Positions 37,167-46,469 of a stretch of 64,000 nucleotides of DNA are shown one piece after another. This stretch comes from an uncultured Erwinia sp. (GTDB taxonomy: Bacteria; Pseudomonadota; Gammaproteobacteria; Enterobacterales; Enterobacteriaceae), in assembly GCA_945290265.1 (NCBI GenBank), contig CALYQW010000011.1, positions 1 through 64,000 of the forward strand. The letters run 5' to 3'. The position numbers were made by a program, and so were the translations under genes. The notes under the pieces are model-generated. The model did not search any database and was not told the origin of the DNA. It worked only from the letters and a program-made list of their open reading frames with translations. The number at the start of each line of letters is the position of its first letter. The first letter of the stretch is position 1.

Positions 37167-37619
37167 ATGGAGCAGCGCATTCGTGTGGGGGAAGCCCCCT
37201 TTGATATGAACCAGGAATATCAGTGGCTTAACGCCAGCGACAGCGACGGTGCTATCGTCACCTTTACCGGCAAGGTGCGCAATCATAATGCCGGTGAGCA
37301 GGTGAGTGCGCTGACGCTGGAGCATTATCCGGGCATGACGGAAAAAGTGCTGCAGGAAATTATCGCTGAGGCTGCAGAGCGCTGGCCGATGCAGCGGGTA
37401 ACGGTACTACACCGTATCGGCAGGCTGTTGCCCGGCGACGATATTGTGCTGGTAGGCGTCAGCGCCGCACACCGTCAGGCGGCCTTTGACGGTGCGGCGT
37501 TTATTATGGATTACCTGAAGACGCGTGCGCCGTTCTGGAAGCGGGAAGCAGGCAATACGGGTGAGCACTGGGTGGTGGCGCGGGACAGTGATAACCAGGC
37601 AGCTGCCCGCTGGGAGTAG
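37167..37619 (+). CDS. moaE: Molybdopterin synthase catalytic subunit MoaE
   Basis: Large subunit that puts two sulfurs from MoaD onto precursor Z to form molybdopterin. The 150-residue product keeps GAIVTFTGKVRNHN, LEHYPGMTEK, HRIGRLLPGDD, AHRQAAFDGAAFIMDYLKTRAPFWKRE with the catalytic lysines, and ends near a tryptophan as in E. coli. It is the last gene of moaABCDE. Confidence 0.96.
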   Translation: MEQRIRVGEAPFDMNQEYQWLNASDSDGAIVTFTGKVRNHNAGEQVSALTLEHYPGMTEKVLQEIIAEAAERWPMQRVTVLHRIGRLLPGDDIVLVGVSAAHRQAAFDGAAFIMDYLKTRAPFWKREAGNTGEHWVVARDSDNQAAARWE

Positions 37620-37644
37620 GTGCCGTCAGGCGCAACGGCCCTTT

Positions 37645-37968
37645 GATCCCGTGCTTTTAATAGCCAGGTCAACTGCCAGGTCAAAAGCGTTTCACCATCC
37701 CGCTGCGCGGACTGGCGAGCAGGGCGGCCAGTCGCCGCCGCCCTGCACCCGGGCTTGCGGCGTCACTTCGCCCGCTAACGCGGGTTCCCTCGGCCACGCC
37801 GTTTTCTGGCGGACCGGCGTGATTCCCCGTCCTGGCTCAGCACGCCTTTCGCCGCCGTCCTGGCGGCTCCTCCTGGAAAACCGCGTAACCTCGGCTTCGT
37901 TCCTGATGCTGCCCAAAAGTCAACGGCCACGTCAAGGTCAACGGCAGAGGCAACGGCCAGGTCAGGGG
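37645..37968 (+). repeat. Structured dispersed repeat, copy E
   Basis: Forward copy after moaE, with the most complete set of parts: leader AGCCAGGTCAA and CCAGGTCAA, variable stem 37719-37728/37737-37746 (GCAGGGCGGC/GCCGCCCTGC), CCCGC/GCGGG, GGCGTG/CACGCC (37816-37821/37841-37846) where copy A has AGCCTG/CAGGCT, and outer stem 37792-37806 against 37875-37890. The tail runs in 6-nt words (GTCAAC, GGCCAC, GTCAAG and so on) close to the next gene's promoter region. Confidence 0.87.
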
Positions 37969-38019
37969 GGCGTCTGTCTGATATACTGATGGCGTTTATT
38001 ATCCAGCGAGTTAATCACT

Positions 38020-39111
38020 ATGTCTGTTGTTCGTTTTCGTCAGCCCGTTATCGCTTTGCTGATGCTGCTGGCGGGCTGTAGTCAACATACGCCACTGCAG
38101 CCGGCTCCACGCCCAACAGAAGTAAAACAGCAAATTACCCGACTGCTTCCTGCCGGGGTGCGTAATGCTCAGGGCTGGGCCAGCGATATTTATGTCGCGG
38201 TGCGCGGTCAAAACCTGTCACCTTCACTGGAAAACCTGTGTGCGGTGATTGCGGTCACCGGGCAGGAATCCGGTTTTAATGCCGATGCGCCGGTCGCGGG
38301 CCTGCCGAAGATTGCCTGGGCGGAGATCGATCGCCGTGCCGCCAGACTGCACATCCCTGCTTTTCTGGTCAGAACCGCGCTGATGATTAAATCACCCGAT
38401 GGACGCAGCTACAGCGAGCGCCTTGATCGGGTAAAAAGCGAGAAAGAGCTGAGCGCTGTATTTGATGATTTTATCGGCATGGTGCCGATGGGGCAGACCC
38501 TGTTCGGTAAACTGAACCCGGTACATACCGGTGGTCCGATGCAGGTTAGTATCGCCTTTGCCGAAGCCCATGCTAAAGGCTATCCGTACCAGATTGATCA
38601 GAGCATTCGCCGTGAGGTGTTCAGCCGACGCGGCGGGATCTGGTTTGGAACCCTGCATCTGCTGGGCTATCCGGCCAGTTATTCCGCGATGCTGTATCGC
38701 TTTGCCGACTTCAATGCCGGCTGGTATGCCAGTCGCAATGCGGCATTTCAGGCCGCGGTTACCCGCCTTAGCGGCATTAAACTGGCGCTGGATGGCGATC
38801 TGATTATTTACGGCTCTGATGACGCCAGCAGTACTGAAAAAGCGCTGCGTACCCTGAGCCCGCAACTGGGCTTAAGTCAGCGTGCTATTCGCCAGGCGCT
38901 GGAGCAGGGGCAAAGCCCTGATTTCAGCAAAACTGCGCTGTGGAAACAGGTCTTTGCCCTGGCCGACAGCGATGCCGGTAAACCAGTCCCGCGTGAGATG
39001 CTGCCTGGGATCAAACTGGAAAGCCCGAAAATTAGCCGTAACCTCACCACCGCCTGGTTTGCCCAGCGGGTCAACAGCCGTTATCAGAGCTGTCTGGCGC
39101 GCGGGCGTTAA
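38020..39111 (+). CDS. yaiW: DUF1615 outer-membrane lipoprotein, YaiW homologue
   Basis: A 363-residue lipoprotein precursor with lipobox LLAGC (Cys20). The mature protein closely follows E. coli YaiW: VTGQESGFNADAPVAGLPKIAW, IPAFLVRTALMIKSP, MVPMGQTLFGKLNPVHTGGPMQVS and YRFADFNAGWYASRNAAFQ. The E-S and G-PMQVS segments recall lytic-transglycosylase-like folds. YaiW in E. coli is an outer-membrane lipoprotein linked to SbmA and uptake of proline-rich peptides; here sbmA is not adjacent, so the same partnership is inference. Confidence 0.9.
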   Translation: MSVVRFRQPVIALLMLLAGCSQHTPLQPAPRPTEVKQQITRLLPAGVRNAQGWASDIYVAVRGQNLSPSLENLCAVIAVTGQESGFNADAPVAGLPKIAWAEIDRRAARLHIPAFLVRTALMIKSPDGRSYSERLDRVKSEKELSAVFDDFIGMVPMGQTLFGKLNPVHTGGPMQVSIAFAEAHAKGYPYQIDQSIRREVFSRRGGIWFGTLHLLGYPASYSAMLYRFADFNAGWYASRNAAFQAAVTRLSGIKLALDGDLIIYGSDDASSTEKALRTLSPQLGLSQRAIRQALEQGQSPDFSKTALWKQVFALADSDAGKPVPREMLPGIKLESPKISRNLTTAWFAQRVNSRYQSCLARGR

Positions 39112-39206
39112 GTGCGCCTGCGGCAGCAGGCTGGCATTAAAAGGGGAAGTTGTGCCAGACTGACAGGTGATATCGACAGTTTTCTTAACCAACAAGGGGT
39201 AAATAC

Positions 39207-39917
39207 ATGGACAGATATCCGCGTTCCGGTGACTCGATTGTGCAACGGACAGGCAGCGGCCTGTCAACCTATATGGCGCAGGTGTATGGCTGGATGACCT
39301 GTGGTCTGCTGCTGACCGCGTTTGTTGCCTGGTATGCCGCCAATACGCCAGCCATTATGCAGCTGATTTTTGCCAACCGCTTCAGCTTTATTGGCCTGAT
39401 TATTGTGCAGCTGGCCGTGGTCTTTGTGCTGTCAGGGATGGTGCATAAACTGAGTGGGGCGCTGGCGACCGGGCTGTTTATGCTCTATTCCGCCTTAACC
39501 GGTCTGACGTTAGCCAGCATTTTTCTGGTTTATACCTATTCATCGATTGCCAGCACCTTCCTGGTGACCGGCGGCATGTTTGGTGCCATGAGCTTGTGGG
39601 GTTACAGCACCAAACGCGATCTCAGCGGCATGGGTAGCATGCTGTTTATGGCGCTGATCGGGATTGTGCTGGCCTCACTGGTGAATATCTGGCTGAAAAG
39701 CAGTGCGCTGATGTGGGCTGTAACCTATATCGGGGTGGTGGTGTTTGTCGGGCTAACCGCCTATGACACCCAGAAACTAAAAAATATCGGTGAAGGCATC
39801 AGCGCCGATGACAGCGAAAATATGCGCCGTTATTCCATTATGGGCGCGCTGACGCTCTATCTCGATTTTATCAACCTTTTCATGATGATGCTGCGTATTC
39901 TCGGCAATCGCCGCTAG
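39207..39917 (+). CDS. ybhL: Bax inhibitor-1 family inner-membrane protein YbhL
   Basis: A 236-residue protein with seven hydrophobic segments, close to E. coli YbhL: SGLSTYMAQVYGWMTCGL at the start, GGMFGAMSLWGYSTKRDLS and the family signature TAYDTQKLKNIGEG, ending LILGNRR-like RILGNRR. The family acts as ion-leak channels or stress modulators in other organisms; the bacterial role is not settled. AAGGGGT lies ahead of the ATG. Confidence 0.93.
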   Translation: MDRYPRSGDSIVQRTGSGLSTYMAQVYGWMTCGLLLTAFVAWYAANTPAIMQLIFANRFSFIGLIIVQLAVVFVLSGMVHKLSGALATGLFMLYSALTGLTLASIFLVYTYSSIASTFLVTGGMFGAMSLWGYSTKRDLSGMGSMLFMALIGIVLASLVNIWLKSSALMWAVTYIGVVVFVGLTAYDTQKLKNIGEGISADDSENMRRYSIMGALTLYLDFINLFMMMLRILGNRR

Positions 39918-39938
39918 TCTTTGCTGCCACCAAAAGCA

Positions 39939-39967
39939 ATGGGGTGATTCTTAATTGTTCACCCCAT
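39939..39967 (+). terminator. Hairpin after ybhL
   Basis: ATGGGGTGA and TCACCCCAT pair as a 9-bp stem with an 11-nt loop, 21 nt past the ybhL stop. The T-run is loose (ATTTTAAC then ATTTTT), so termination is probable but not certain. Confidence 0.5.
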
Positions 39968-40167
39968 CACGAATTTTAACGAAAATTTTTCTGCCTTTTA
40001 TGACATAATGGCAAGTTGTTGTTGTCTGCCGGTGGCAGAATAGTGGCAAGGCATTGTGCCTGAACCACTTTCTGTCGGTGTGATAACCGGTACTTAAAGT
40101 TGTCCGCTGAGGCGATCCTGATTAGCGTTACGTTCAGGTTTCGCATGGCGGGCTGCAGGAGAAATTA

Positions 40168-40563
40168 ATGAAATGGTCTAATCGTATTCAGATTATCACC
40201 GGACAAAATTGTCTTCATCTTGTCATGCATTTGCTGGTAATAGCCGCACTGGTATGGGGATGGAAACACCAGGCTCTGATGCAGGTCAGTACGATTTTAC
40301 TGGCAACCTATGCAGTTATCTTTGTTGCTATGCTGGTCACCCAACGTATTTCCCGTCTGCGCCCCCTCGGCGATTTCCTTGAAGATATTACTACTACCTG
40401 GTATTTCGGTGCCGCGATGCTGGTACTGCTGCTGCTGTCCCGGGTGATCCCGAATCCGGTAATACTGACGGCCGTGGGCGTAGTGATGGTAGCTGGTCCG
40501 GCAGTGGTGTCGCTGCTGGCAAAAGATCCGGTCCGCAGACGCCAGACCGGTTCCCGCAGTTAA
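40168..40563 (+). CDS. ybhQ: Inner-membrane protein YbhQ
   Basis: A 131-residue membrane protein with four hydrophobic segments, matching E. coli YbhQ in length and in the motifs HLLVIAALVWGW, TTTWYFGAAMLVL and AGPAVVSLLAKD. Function unknown. AGGAG lies 9 nt before the ATG. It stands alone between ybhL and rhlE. Confidence 0.9.
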   Translation: MKWSNRIQIITGQNCLHLVMHLLVIAALVWGWKHQALMQVSTILLATYAVIFVAMLVTQRISRLRPLGDFLEDITTTWYFGAAMLVLLLLSRVIPNPVILTAVGVVMVAGPAVVSLLAKDPVRRRQTGSRS

Positions 40564-40568
40564 GGATT

Positions 40569-40602
40569 TCCCGCCCGCCTGTCAACTGCAGGCGATGGCG
40601 GG
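40569..40602 (+). terminator. GC-rich hairpin after ybhQ
   Basis: CCCGCC-CGCCTG and CAGGCG-AT-GGCGGG pair as a long bulged stem right after the ybhQ stop. There is no clear U-tract, so it may be a terminator or a 3'-end stabiliser. Confidence 0.45.
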
Positions 40603-40750
40603 CGTTATCTGCCGTTACAAAATATCTTCCTGTTCCTGCGTTAGCGAAGAAATTATCGCTGCTGTCAACGGCGCGGATCTGTTATAGTTCTCCGCTTACG
40701 CACCGTGGTTTGTGCCCTCATGCAAACGTCAGGGTTGCCTGGCGTCATTA

Positions 40751-40792
40751 CCCCCCTCTGGAAACTACACCGTGCTACGGTCAGGGTGGGGG
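40751..40792 (+). promoter_or_regulatory. Structured leader just upstream of rhlE
   Basis: A C-run (40751-40756) faces a G-run (40788-40792), enclosing a perfect hairpin ACCGT-GCT-ACGGT (40769-40781). The structure ends one base before the GCGGAG ribosome site, so it could affect translation of this RNA-helicase gene. Confidence 0.45.
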
Positions 40793-40809
40793 CGGAGTTA
40801 GTCTAATTT

Positions 40810-42213
40810 ATGTCATTTGATGCTCTCGGCCTGAACGCCGATATTTTGCGTGCTGTCTCTGAACAGGGATATAACCAGCCAACCCCGATTCAGAGCCAGG
40901 CGATCCCTGTGGTACTGTCAGGCCGCGATTTGATGGCCAGCGCTCAGACCGGTACCGGTAAAACCGCCGGTTTTACTCTGCCATTGCTGCAACGTTTGAG
41001 TGGCAGTAATCCGCACCCGAAAGGACGCCGTCCGGTTCGCGCCCTGATCCTGACACCAACCCGTGAGCTGGCGGCGCAGGTGGGTGAAAACGTACGTGAT
41101 TACAGTAAATATCTCGATTTGCGCTCGCTGGTGGTCTTCGGCGGCGTCAGCATTAATCCGCAGATGATGAAACTGCGTGGTGGTGTTGATGTGCTGGTGG
41201 CAACGCCTGGTCGCCTGCTCGATCTGGAACATCAGCGTGCGCTTGACCTGTCTAAAGTTGAAATTCTGGTACTGGATGAAGCCGACCGGATGCTGGATAT
41301 GGGCTTTATCCACGATATTCGTCGGGTGCTGGCTAAGCTGCCGGCAAAACGCCAGAACCTGCTGTTCTCAGCCACCTTCTCTGATGAGATTAAAACCCTG
41401 GCAGAAAAGCTGCTGCATAACCCGGAACTGGTGGAAGTTGCACGCCGCAACACCGCTTCTGAGCAGGTGACTCAGCATGTTCATCTGGTGGATAAAAAGC
41501 GTAAGCGTGAACTGTTGTCCCTGCTGATTGGTCAGGGTAACTGGCAGCAGGTGCTGGTGTTTACCCGCACCAAACATGGCGCGAACCATCTGGCTGAACA
41601 ACTGAATAAAGACGGGATCACCGCTGCCGCTATCCACGGTAATAAAAGCCAGGGTGCGCGTACCCGTGCGCTGAGTGATTTCAAAAGCGGCGCGATCCGG
41701 GTGCTGGTGGCAACCGATATTGCCGCCCGCGGTATCGATATTGAAGAACTGCCGCACGTGGTGAACTACGAGCTGCCAAATGTGCCGGAAGATTACGTGC
41801 ACCGTATTGGCCGTACCGGTCGTGCCGCCGCGGTGGGTGAAGCGCTGTCGCTGGTGTGCGTTGATGAGCACAAGCTGCTGCGTGATATCGAGCGCCTGCT
41901 AAAACGCGAAATTCCGCGTCTGGCAATCGAAGGCTTTGAGCCAGATCCGTCAATTAAGGCAGAGCCGATCGTTAACGGACGCCAGCAGCGTGGTCGCGGC
42001 GGTAACGGTGGCGGTCAGCGCAACGCTGCCAGCCGTGGTAACGGAAGTGGTGGTAACAGCACTGCCGTTAACCGCAGCGGCAATGGCAATGGCGGTGAAC
42101 GTCGCCAGGGACAGGGCGCCGGCGCACGCGGTCCACGCTCTGAAGGCGGTAATGGCGCACCGCGCACCAACCGCACCCGTCAGCGTCGTGCCAACCCGGC
42201 CAGCCACGATTAA
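40810..42213 (+). CDS. rhlE: DEAD-box ATP-dependent RNA helicase RhlE
   Basis: RNA helicase linked to ribosome assembly and RNA turnover. The 467-residue product has, in order, the Q motif ([10 protein letters not shown]), Walker [31 protein letters not shown] ([13 protein letters not shown]), SAT, then domain 2 with [20 protein letters not shown] and HRIGRTGRA. From about residue 390 the tail is low-complexity Gly/Asn/Arg/Gln-rich ([12 protein letters not shown] and onward), typical of RhlE. The neighbour dusC follows 55 nt later. Confidence 0.96.
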   Translation: MSFDALGLNADILRAVSEQGYNQPTPIQSQAIPVVLSGRDLMASAQTGTGKTAGFTLPLLQRLSGSNPHPKGRRPVRALILTPTRELAAQVGENVRDYSKYLDLRSLVVFGGVSINPQMMKLRGGVDVLVATPGRLLDLEHQRALDLSKVEILVLDEADRMLDMGFIHDIRRVLAKLPAKRQNLLFSATFSDEIKTLAEKLLHNPELVEVARRNTASEQVTQHVHLVDKKRKRELLSLLIGQGNWQQVLVFTRTKHGANHLAEQLNKDGITAAAIHGNKSQGARTRALSDFKSGAIRVLVATDIAARGIDIEELPHVVNYELPNVPEDYVHRIGRTGRAAAVGEALSLVCVDEHKLLRDIERLLKREIPRLAIEGFEPDPSIKAEPIVNGRQQRGRGGNGGGQRNAASRGNGSGGNSTAVNRSGNGNGGERRQGQGAGARGPRSEGGNGAPRTNRTRQRRANPASHD

Positions 42214-42268
42214 ACGTTTCCGGGGTGACCGTCCGGCTGCCCCGTAATCCTTCTGTTGCAGGTTTTTC

Positions 42269-43207
42269 ATGCGTGTATTGCTGGCCCCTATGGAAGGGGT
42301 ACTCGATTCTCTGGTGCGCGAACTGCTGACGGAGGTCAATGATTACGATCTCTGTATCACCGAGTTTTTGCGCATCGTCGATTCCCTGCTGCCGGTAAAA
42401 TCGTTCTACCGCTTATGTCCCGAATTGCGCCATGCCAGCCGAACGCCGTCCGGCACGCTGGTGCGTCTGCAGCTGCTGGGACAGCATCCGCAATGGCTGG
42501 CTGAGAATGCTGTGCGCGCGGTGGAACTGGGCTCCTGGGGCGTTGATCTTAACTGCGGCTGTCCGTCAAAAACGGTGAATGGCAGCGGGGGCGGGGCAAC
42601 CTTATTAAAAGATCCTGAACTGATTTTTCGCGCCGCCAGTGCCATGCGTCGGGCGGTGCCCGCACATCTGCCGGTTACCGTTAAGGTGCGTCTGGGCTGG
42701 GACAGTGGTGAACGACAGTTTGAAATTGCCGATGCGGTGCAGCAGGCAGGGGCGACGGAACTGGTGGTACACGGCCGTACCAAAGAGGATGGCTATCGCG
42801 CTGAAGCCATTAACTGGGCGGCGATTGGTGAGATCCGCCAGCGCTTATCGATCCCGGTGATTGCCAACGGCGAAATCCGGGACTGGCAAAGCGCGCAGCA
42901 GTGCAGTGAAATTACCGGCTGTGACGCGGTGATGGTTGGTCGTGGCGCACTAAACGTGCCCAATTTAAGCCGGGTGATTAAATATAATGAGCCGGCGCTC
43001 CCCTGGCCGCAGGTTATCCGGTTGTTGCAGAAATATGCCCGGCTGGAAAAGCAGGGAGATACCGGTATGTATCATGTGGCGCGTATTAAGCAGTGGCTGG
43101 GCTATCTGCGTAAAGCGTATCCCGAGGCCAGCGAATTATTTACCCGCATCCGTGCGCTGAAAAGCTCGGCTGAGATCGCCACGGTGATTGATAATCCGTG
43201 GGCGTAG
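42269..43207 (+). CDS. dusC: tRNA-dihydrouridine(16) synthase DusC
   Basis: FMN enzyme that reduces U16 in tRNA D-loops. The 312-residue product starts [20 protein letters not shown] and has the catalytic-cysteine motif [39 protein letters not shown] and [12 protein letters not shown], all matching E. coli DusC. It is the last backbone gene before the flagellar block. Confidence 0.96.
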   Translation: MRVLLAPMEGVLDSLVRELLTEVNDYDLCITEFLRIVDSLLPVKSFYRLCPELRHASRTPSGTLVRLQLLGQHPQWLAENAVRAVELGSWGVDLNCGCPSKTVNGSGGGATLLKDPELIFRAASAMRRAVPAHLPVTVKVRLGWDSGERQFEIADAVQQAGATELVVHGRTKEDGYRAEAINWAAIGEIRQRLSIPVIANGEIRDWQSAQQCSEITGCDAVMVGRGALNVPNLSRVIKYNEPALPWPQVIRLLQKYARLEKQGDTGMYHVARIKQWLGYLRKAYPEASELFTRIRALKSSAEIATVIDNPWA

Positions 43208-43615
43208 CGGTAAACCACGCTGTTCGTACCGCTTATTGTCACGTCACGAGGATTCAGGAAAAGTACTTTGTTTACGCCGTGGATTTATCCCTGCCTGGTT
43301 TTTAGATGGCATAAAATGCTAAAAACTTTAGCGGTAAATAACCGGCATTTTTGTTTTCTTATGTCTGATTTAAACGCGTGAAATAACGTTAAAAACAGGG
43401 GTATGTTAAATGCCTACCTTAGTTTAATCTCAGATGCGCATGTTTTCCGCCACAGCGAATTTTCAATCCTTACGATTTTAAAGTAGTTTTATTTTCTTTT
43501 TAGTTTACCAGACCTGTCGCTTTCTTAAATGAGAACAAAACTGCAGTGATTCCACCGATGGCATTAAATTGCCGCCATTCAAACGGCCTCCTTATACTCG
43601 CGTGATATCAAATTA
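43208..43615. other. Intergenic region between dusC and the chemoreceptor remnant
   Basis: No gene. AGCGGTA/TACCGCT could form a weak stem just after dusC. The rest is AT-rich, and may include sequence once belonging to the lost 5' part of the receptor gene, but no coding signal is visible. Confidence 0.4.
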
Positions 43616-44409
43616 TTGATACTCCTGATAATGATACAACTGGAACGTATTGTCAGCACGGTTAACCAGGCATCGCAGGGAATTGCCCGCATGTCCGGTC
43701 AAATCGCAGTGGGTAATGATGAGTTAGCCAACCGCACCCAGTCTCAGGCCAGTGCGCTGGAGCAGACCGCAGCGGCGATGGAGGAACTGAGCAGTGCGGT
43801 GGTGCAGAACTCCGAAACGGCGATTCAGGCAACCACCGTGGCACGTGATGCGATGTCAGTCGCCCAACAGGGTGGCAGCGTGATGCAGGAAGTGATCAGC
43901 ACCATGCAAGAAATAGATTAAAGCGCTCGTAAGATCGGTAATATTACCACCCTGATTGATGAAATTGCTTCGCAGACCAATTTGTTGTCACTGAATGCGG
44001 CGGTTGAAGCGGCGCGAGCCGGCGATCAGGGGCGTGGTTTTGCTGTAGTGGCCAGCGAAGTTCGTGCGCTGGCACTGCGTTCCGCCGAAGCGGTCAGCCA
44101 GATCAAGGCATTGATTGAAAGCAGTACCGAGCGGGTACAGAAGGGTTCTCAGCTGGTAGCCGGTGCTGGCACCACCATGGGGCAACTGGTGAGTGCGGTG
44201 GAAAATGTCACCTCACTGTTGGATGAAATCAGCATTGCCTGCCGGGAACAGTCGGAAGGGGGCAGCAGGTAGGGATTGCGGTTAGCCAGATTGACGGAGT
44301 CACGCAGCATAATGCGGTGTTGGTGAAAGAGATCTCGGTTGCGGCTTCCCGCCTGAATGGTGAAGCCCAGAATCTGGTACAAACCATGTCTAACTTTAAA
44401 CTGCGCTAA
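43616..44409 (+). pseudogene. Methyl-accepting chemotaxis protein remnant 1 (signalling domain)
   Basis: Only the cytoplasmic part of a receptor remains. It reads RIVSTVNQASQGIARMSGQI, ALEQTAAAMEELSSAV, then hits TAA at 43919, continues in the same frame with [48 protein letters not shown] (the hairpin tip that contacts CheA/CheW), and loses frame by one base near 44262 before the ending [18 protein letters not shown] to TAA 44409. The periplasmic sensor, membrane segments and most of HAMP are missing. One nonsense codon plus one frameshift plus 5' loss make this a clear pseudogene. Confidence 0.9.
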
Positions 44410-44675
44410 CTGCCAATACAAAAGCCGACGGAACAGGGAGGTTCCGCATTAAGCGAAATTAACCGTGGCAGATGGTTACGCCTGCTGCAGTTTGCATTTC
44501 CTCACTAACAGCAACAATCACGCCTGACAGAACAATCTCGCAGTAAAATAAGTTTACCTCCCGCCCGCCAATCTTATTATCCCCCTGAATAAAAACTAAG
44601 TTTAGAAAAAATATCGCTGTGCTGGCAGGTAATTATCTGTGTAATAAGTGCGGTTGTAAGGGTTGTCGTGGTTAC

Positions 44676-44840
44676 TGATGAATGAAATCAGTATCGCCTG
44701 TCGGGAACAGTCAGAAAGGGAACAGTAGCCAGAAATTGCGATTAACCAGATAGACGGTGTCATACAGCATAATTCGGTACGGGTGCAAGGAATCTCGACG
44801 TACTGGATGGTAAACGCATGAAGGGATGCAAACCATAGCA
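44676..44840 (+). pseudogene. Methyl-accepting chemotaxis protein remnant 2 (3' tail only)
   Basis: A second, more eroded copy of the receptor tail. The stretch parallels 44216-44370 (GATGAAATCAG, GAACAGTC, GATTGCG, CCAGAT-GACGG, CAGCATAAT) with many substitutions, stops and small gaps. It lies about 450 bp after the matching part of remnant 1, so two receptor genes once stood in tandem here, or one end was duplicated. Confidence 0.75.
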
Positions 44841-44929
44841 GGCTCTACGCTGCCATAAGGACAGATCCGCGGCTACAGGGAGGACAGGATCAGGGAAAAT
44901 GAATTTCCCCTGACCGCAGCAACGGGTTA

Positions 44930-45379
44930 TTAAACGGTAAAATTACATACCCTGCCATTCTTCTTCCCCAAAGACTGACCGCCTGCGCCATACAGGCTGG
45001 CAGAGTCACTGGCCTGGCTGGCGATCCTCTGCAACTGGCTGTTTTTCTGCATATGTCGCTCTATCAGCGTACAGACCTGATTATTCATATCATTGGCTTC
45101 CGTTGTCTGCAGCGTAATTCGCTGCCACTGGGCAGCAAGTCGCTCATCAGAGGCATAAGGGGCAGACTGCCTGCTTTTATCTTCCGCCTGTTTGCGTAAA
45201 TAGTCGCAGTGCTGAATGGTGGCCAGTAACTGACTTTTACTGTCAGAAAGGATCTGCAGCGAGACCGGATTGATCTGATGACGGTTTAGTTGATTCACTT
45301 CTTCTTTTAACATTGCGTTCAGCTCAGTCAGAGCAATATGTAAATGTTTCAGAACCGGAAATAGATTTTTACTGGTCAT
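44930..45379 (-). CDS. flgN: Flagellar export chaperone FlgN
   Basis: Cytoplasmic chaperone that keeps the hook-filament junction proteins FlgK and FlgL ready for export. The 149-residue all-helical product has heptad-like N-terminal helices and the family ending SLYGAGGQSLGKKNG. It follows flgM by 13 nt in a leftward flgMN pair, diverging with flgA from the flgB operon as in E. coli. Confidence 0.9.
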   Translation of the reverse strand: MTSKNLFPVLKHLHIALTELNAMLKEEVNQLNRHQINPVSLQILSDSKSQLLATIQHCDYLRKQAEDKSRQSAPYASDERLAAQWQRITLQTTEANDMNNQVCTLIERHMQKNSQLQRIASQASDSASLYGAGGQSLGKKNGRVCNFTV

Positions 45380-45392
45380 TACTTCTTCTGTT

Positions 45393-45680
45393 TCAGGAAA
45401 GTTGAGAAATGTCGTTTACTAATGCTGAGGCAATCTTCTGGTAGTCGATCTCATAGCTGCCTTCAGCCAGCGCATGGCGGATCGCCGGCACCTGCGATTC
45501 ATCAGGATCCTGGCCACTGAATGTTTCCAGTTGTCTGGCCTGCGGACTGAGAGTGACGTGTTGCTCAGTGGGATAAATCTGCAGACCCGGTTGTTCGCGC
45601 ATTCCGCGACGCGCAGACTGCTCCTGTAACCCGTTGTTACCTGCTGATGCCGGCACGGGTGACGTCCGATCGATATTCAT
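45393..45680 (-). CDS. flgM: Anti-sigma-28 factor FlgM
   Basis: Binds and holds sigma-28 (FliA, at 56.6 kb) until the hook is finished and FlgM is exported. The 95-residue product starts MNIDRTSPV and has a disordered-looking N-terminal half (Gln/Ser/Pro-rich) and the C-terminal sigma-binding region with EIDYQKIASALVNDI. It has its own sigma-28-type promoter at 45728-45754 in addition to read-through from flgA. Confidence 0.93.
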   Translation of the reverse strand: MNIDRTSPVPASAGNNGLQEQSARRGMREQPGLQIYPTEQHVTLSPQARQLETFSGQDPDESQVPAIRHALAEGSYEIDYQKIASALVNDISQLS

Positions 45681-45727
45681 TGTTTATCTCCACAGATGAA
45701 AAAGGATGATATCGGGTTATACAATGC

Positions 45728-45754
45728 TTATCGGGACTTCGTAGAAAAACTAAA
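45728..45754 (-). promoter_or_regulatory. Sigma-28 promoter of flgMN
   Basis: On the minus strand TTTAGTTT, 11 bases, CCCGATAA, against the flagellar sigma-28 consensus TAAAGTTT-N11-GCCGATAA: 7 of 8 in the -10, 6 of 8 in the -35, and exact spacing. It begins in the gap after flgA and lies 48 nt upstream of flgM. Confidence 0.85.
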
Positions 45755-45755
45755 A

Positions 45756-46469
45756 TTATTCACCATCAACCAGTTCCACCTGACCGCTTGCGGTGACCTT
45801 ACCGCTGATAATTTTGCCGGAATGGGTTCGCAGACGCAGCATGTCTCCCACGGCGGCGTTGGTTAACGCTTTTGCCCGTGAACGCACGCTAAAGCCCTGA
45901 CTCTGAACCAGGGTATCAACCTGCTGACCATGACTGATACGCCATGGTTTGCGCAGCTGATTCTGCTGCAGTGGCTGGCCGGGCTGAATGACGCGGGTGG
46001 CGGTTTGGCCGACGATCTCTGCGGCGCTGAACAGCACGCCGGGCGGCAGGAAGTCGGCAGAGCCACTTTGTGGCTGGATATCTTCCATATCGATAATCGT
46101 ACCGGCCGCCAGCTGGCGACGGCTGACAAACCAGTTGCCGCTGGTCTGCACCTTGATTTGAATAAACCTGCGCTGCTGCCCACAGGTTGCCGTGACGGTT
46201 TTATTGCCCGTCAGACGCCGATCGCGGGCATTTATCGACAGCTGCGGCTGCGCACATAATCCGGCCAGCTGCGCCGCTGGCGTTATCAGCGTCACCTGAC
46301 GGTTCAGCGGGGAGTCACTGCGTATTGATTGCTGGGTATTAAGCCACTGTTCAATCTGGCTGCGTAATGGTTCAGTATCAGGCGCGCCTGTTGCCATGCT
46401 GGCAGCGGGGAACACCATACTTTTGACAATCAGCGACAGCAGTAAAAACGGGGAGAGAAAATTATGCAC
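45756..46469 (-). CDS. flgA: Flagellar basal-body P-ring chaperone FlgA
   Basis: Periplasmic chaperone for P-ring assembly by FlgI. The 237-residue precursor has a signal peptide (hydrophobic LLLSLIVKSMVF, cut near SMA-TG), two cysteines in the N-terminal part (LCAQPQ and TCGQQR), and the SAF-like C-terminal domain with LAAGTIIDMEDIQ, GQTATRVIQPGQPL and GKVTASGQVELV. It diverges from flgB over a 240-nt control region. Confidence 0.94.
   Translation of the reverse strand: MHNFLSPFLLLSLIVKSMVFPAASMATGAPDTEPLRSQIEQWLNTQQSIRSDSPLNRQVTLITPAAQLAGLCAQPQLSINARDRRLTGNKTVTATCGQQRRFIQIKVQTSGNWFVSRRQLAAGTIIDMEDIQPQSGSADFLPPGVLFSAAEIVGQTATRVIQPGQPLQQNQLRKPWRISHGQQVDTLVQSQGFSVRSRAKALTNAAVGDMLRLRTHSGKIISGKVTASGQVELVDGE

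Noticed and set aside
37525-37989. 154-codon frame across moaE and repeat copy E
   Set aside because: It starts inside moaE in another frame and consists mainly of repeat sequence; other copies do not keep this frame open.
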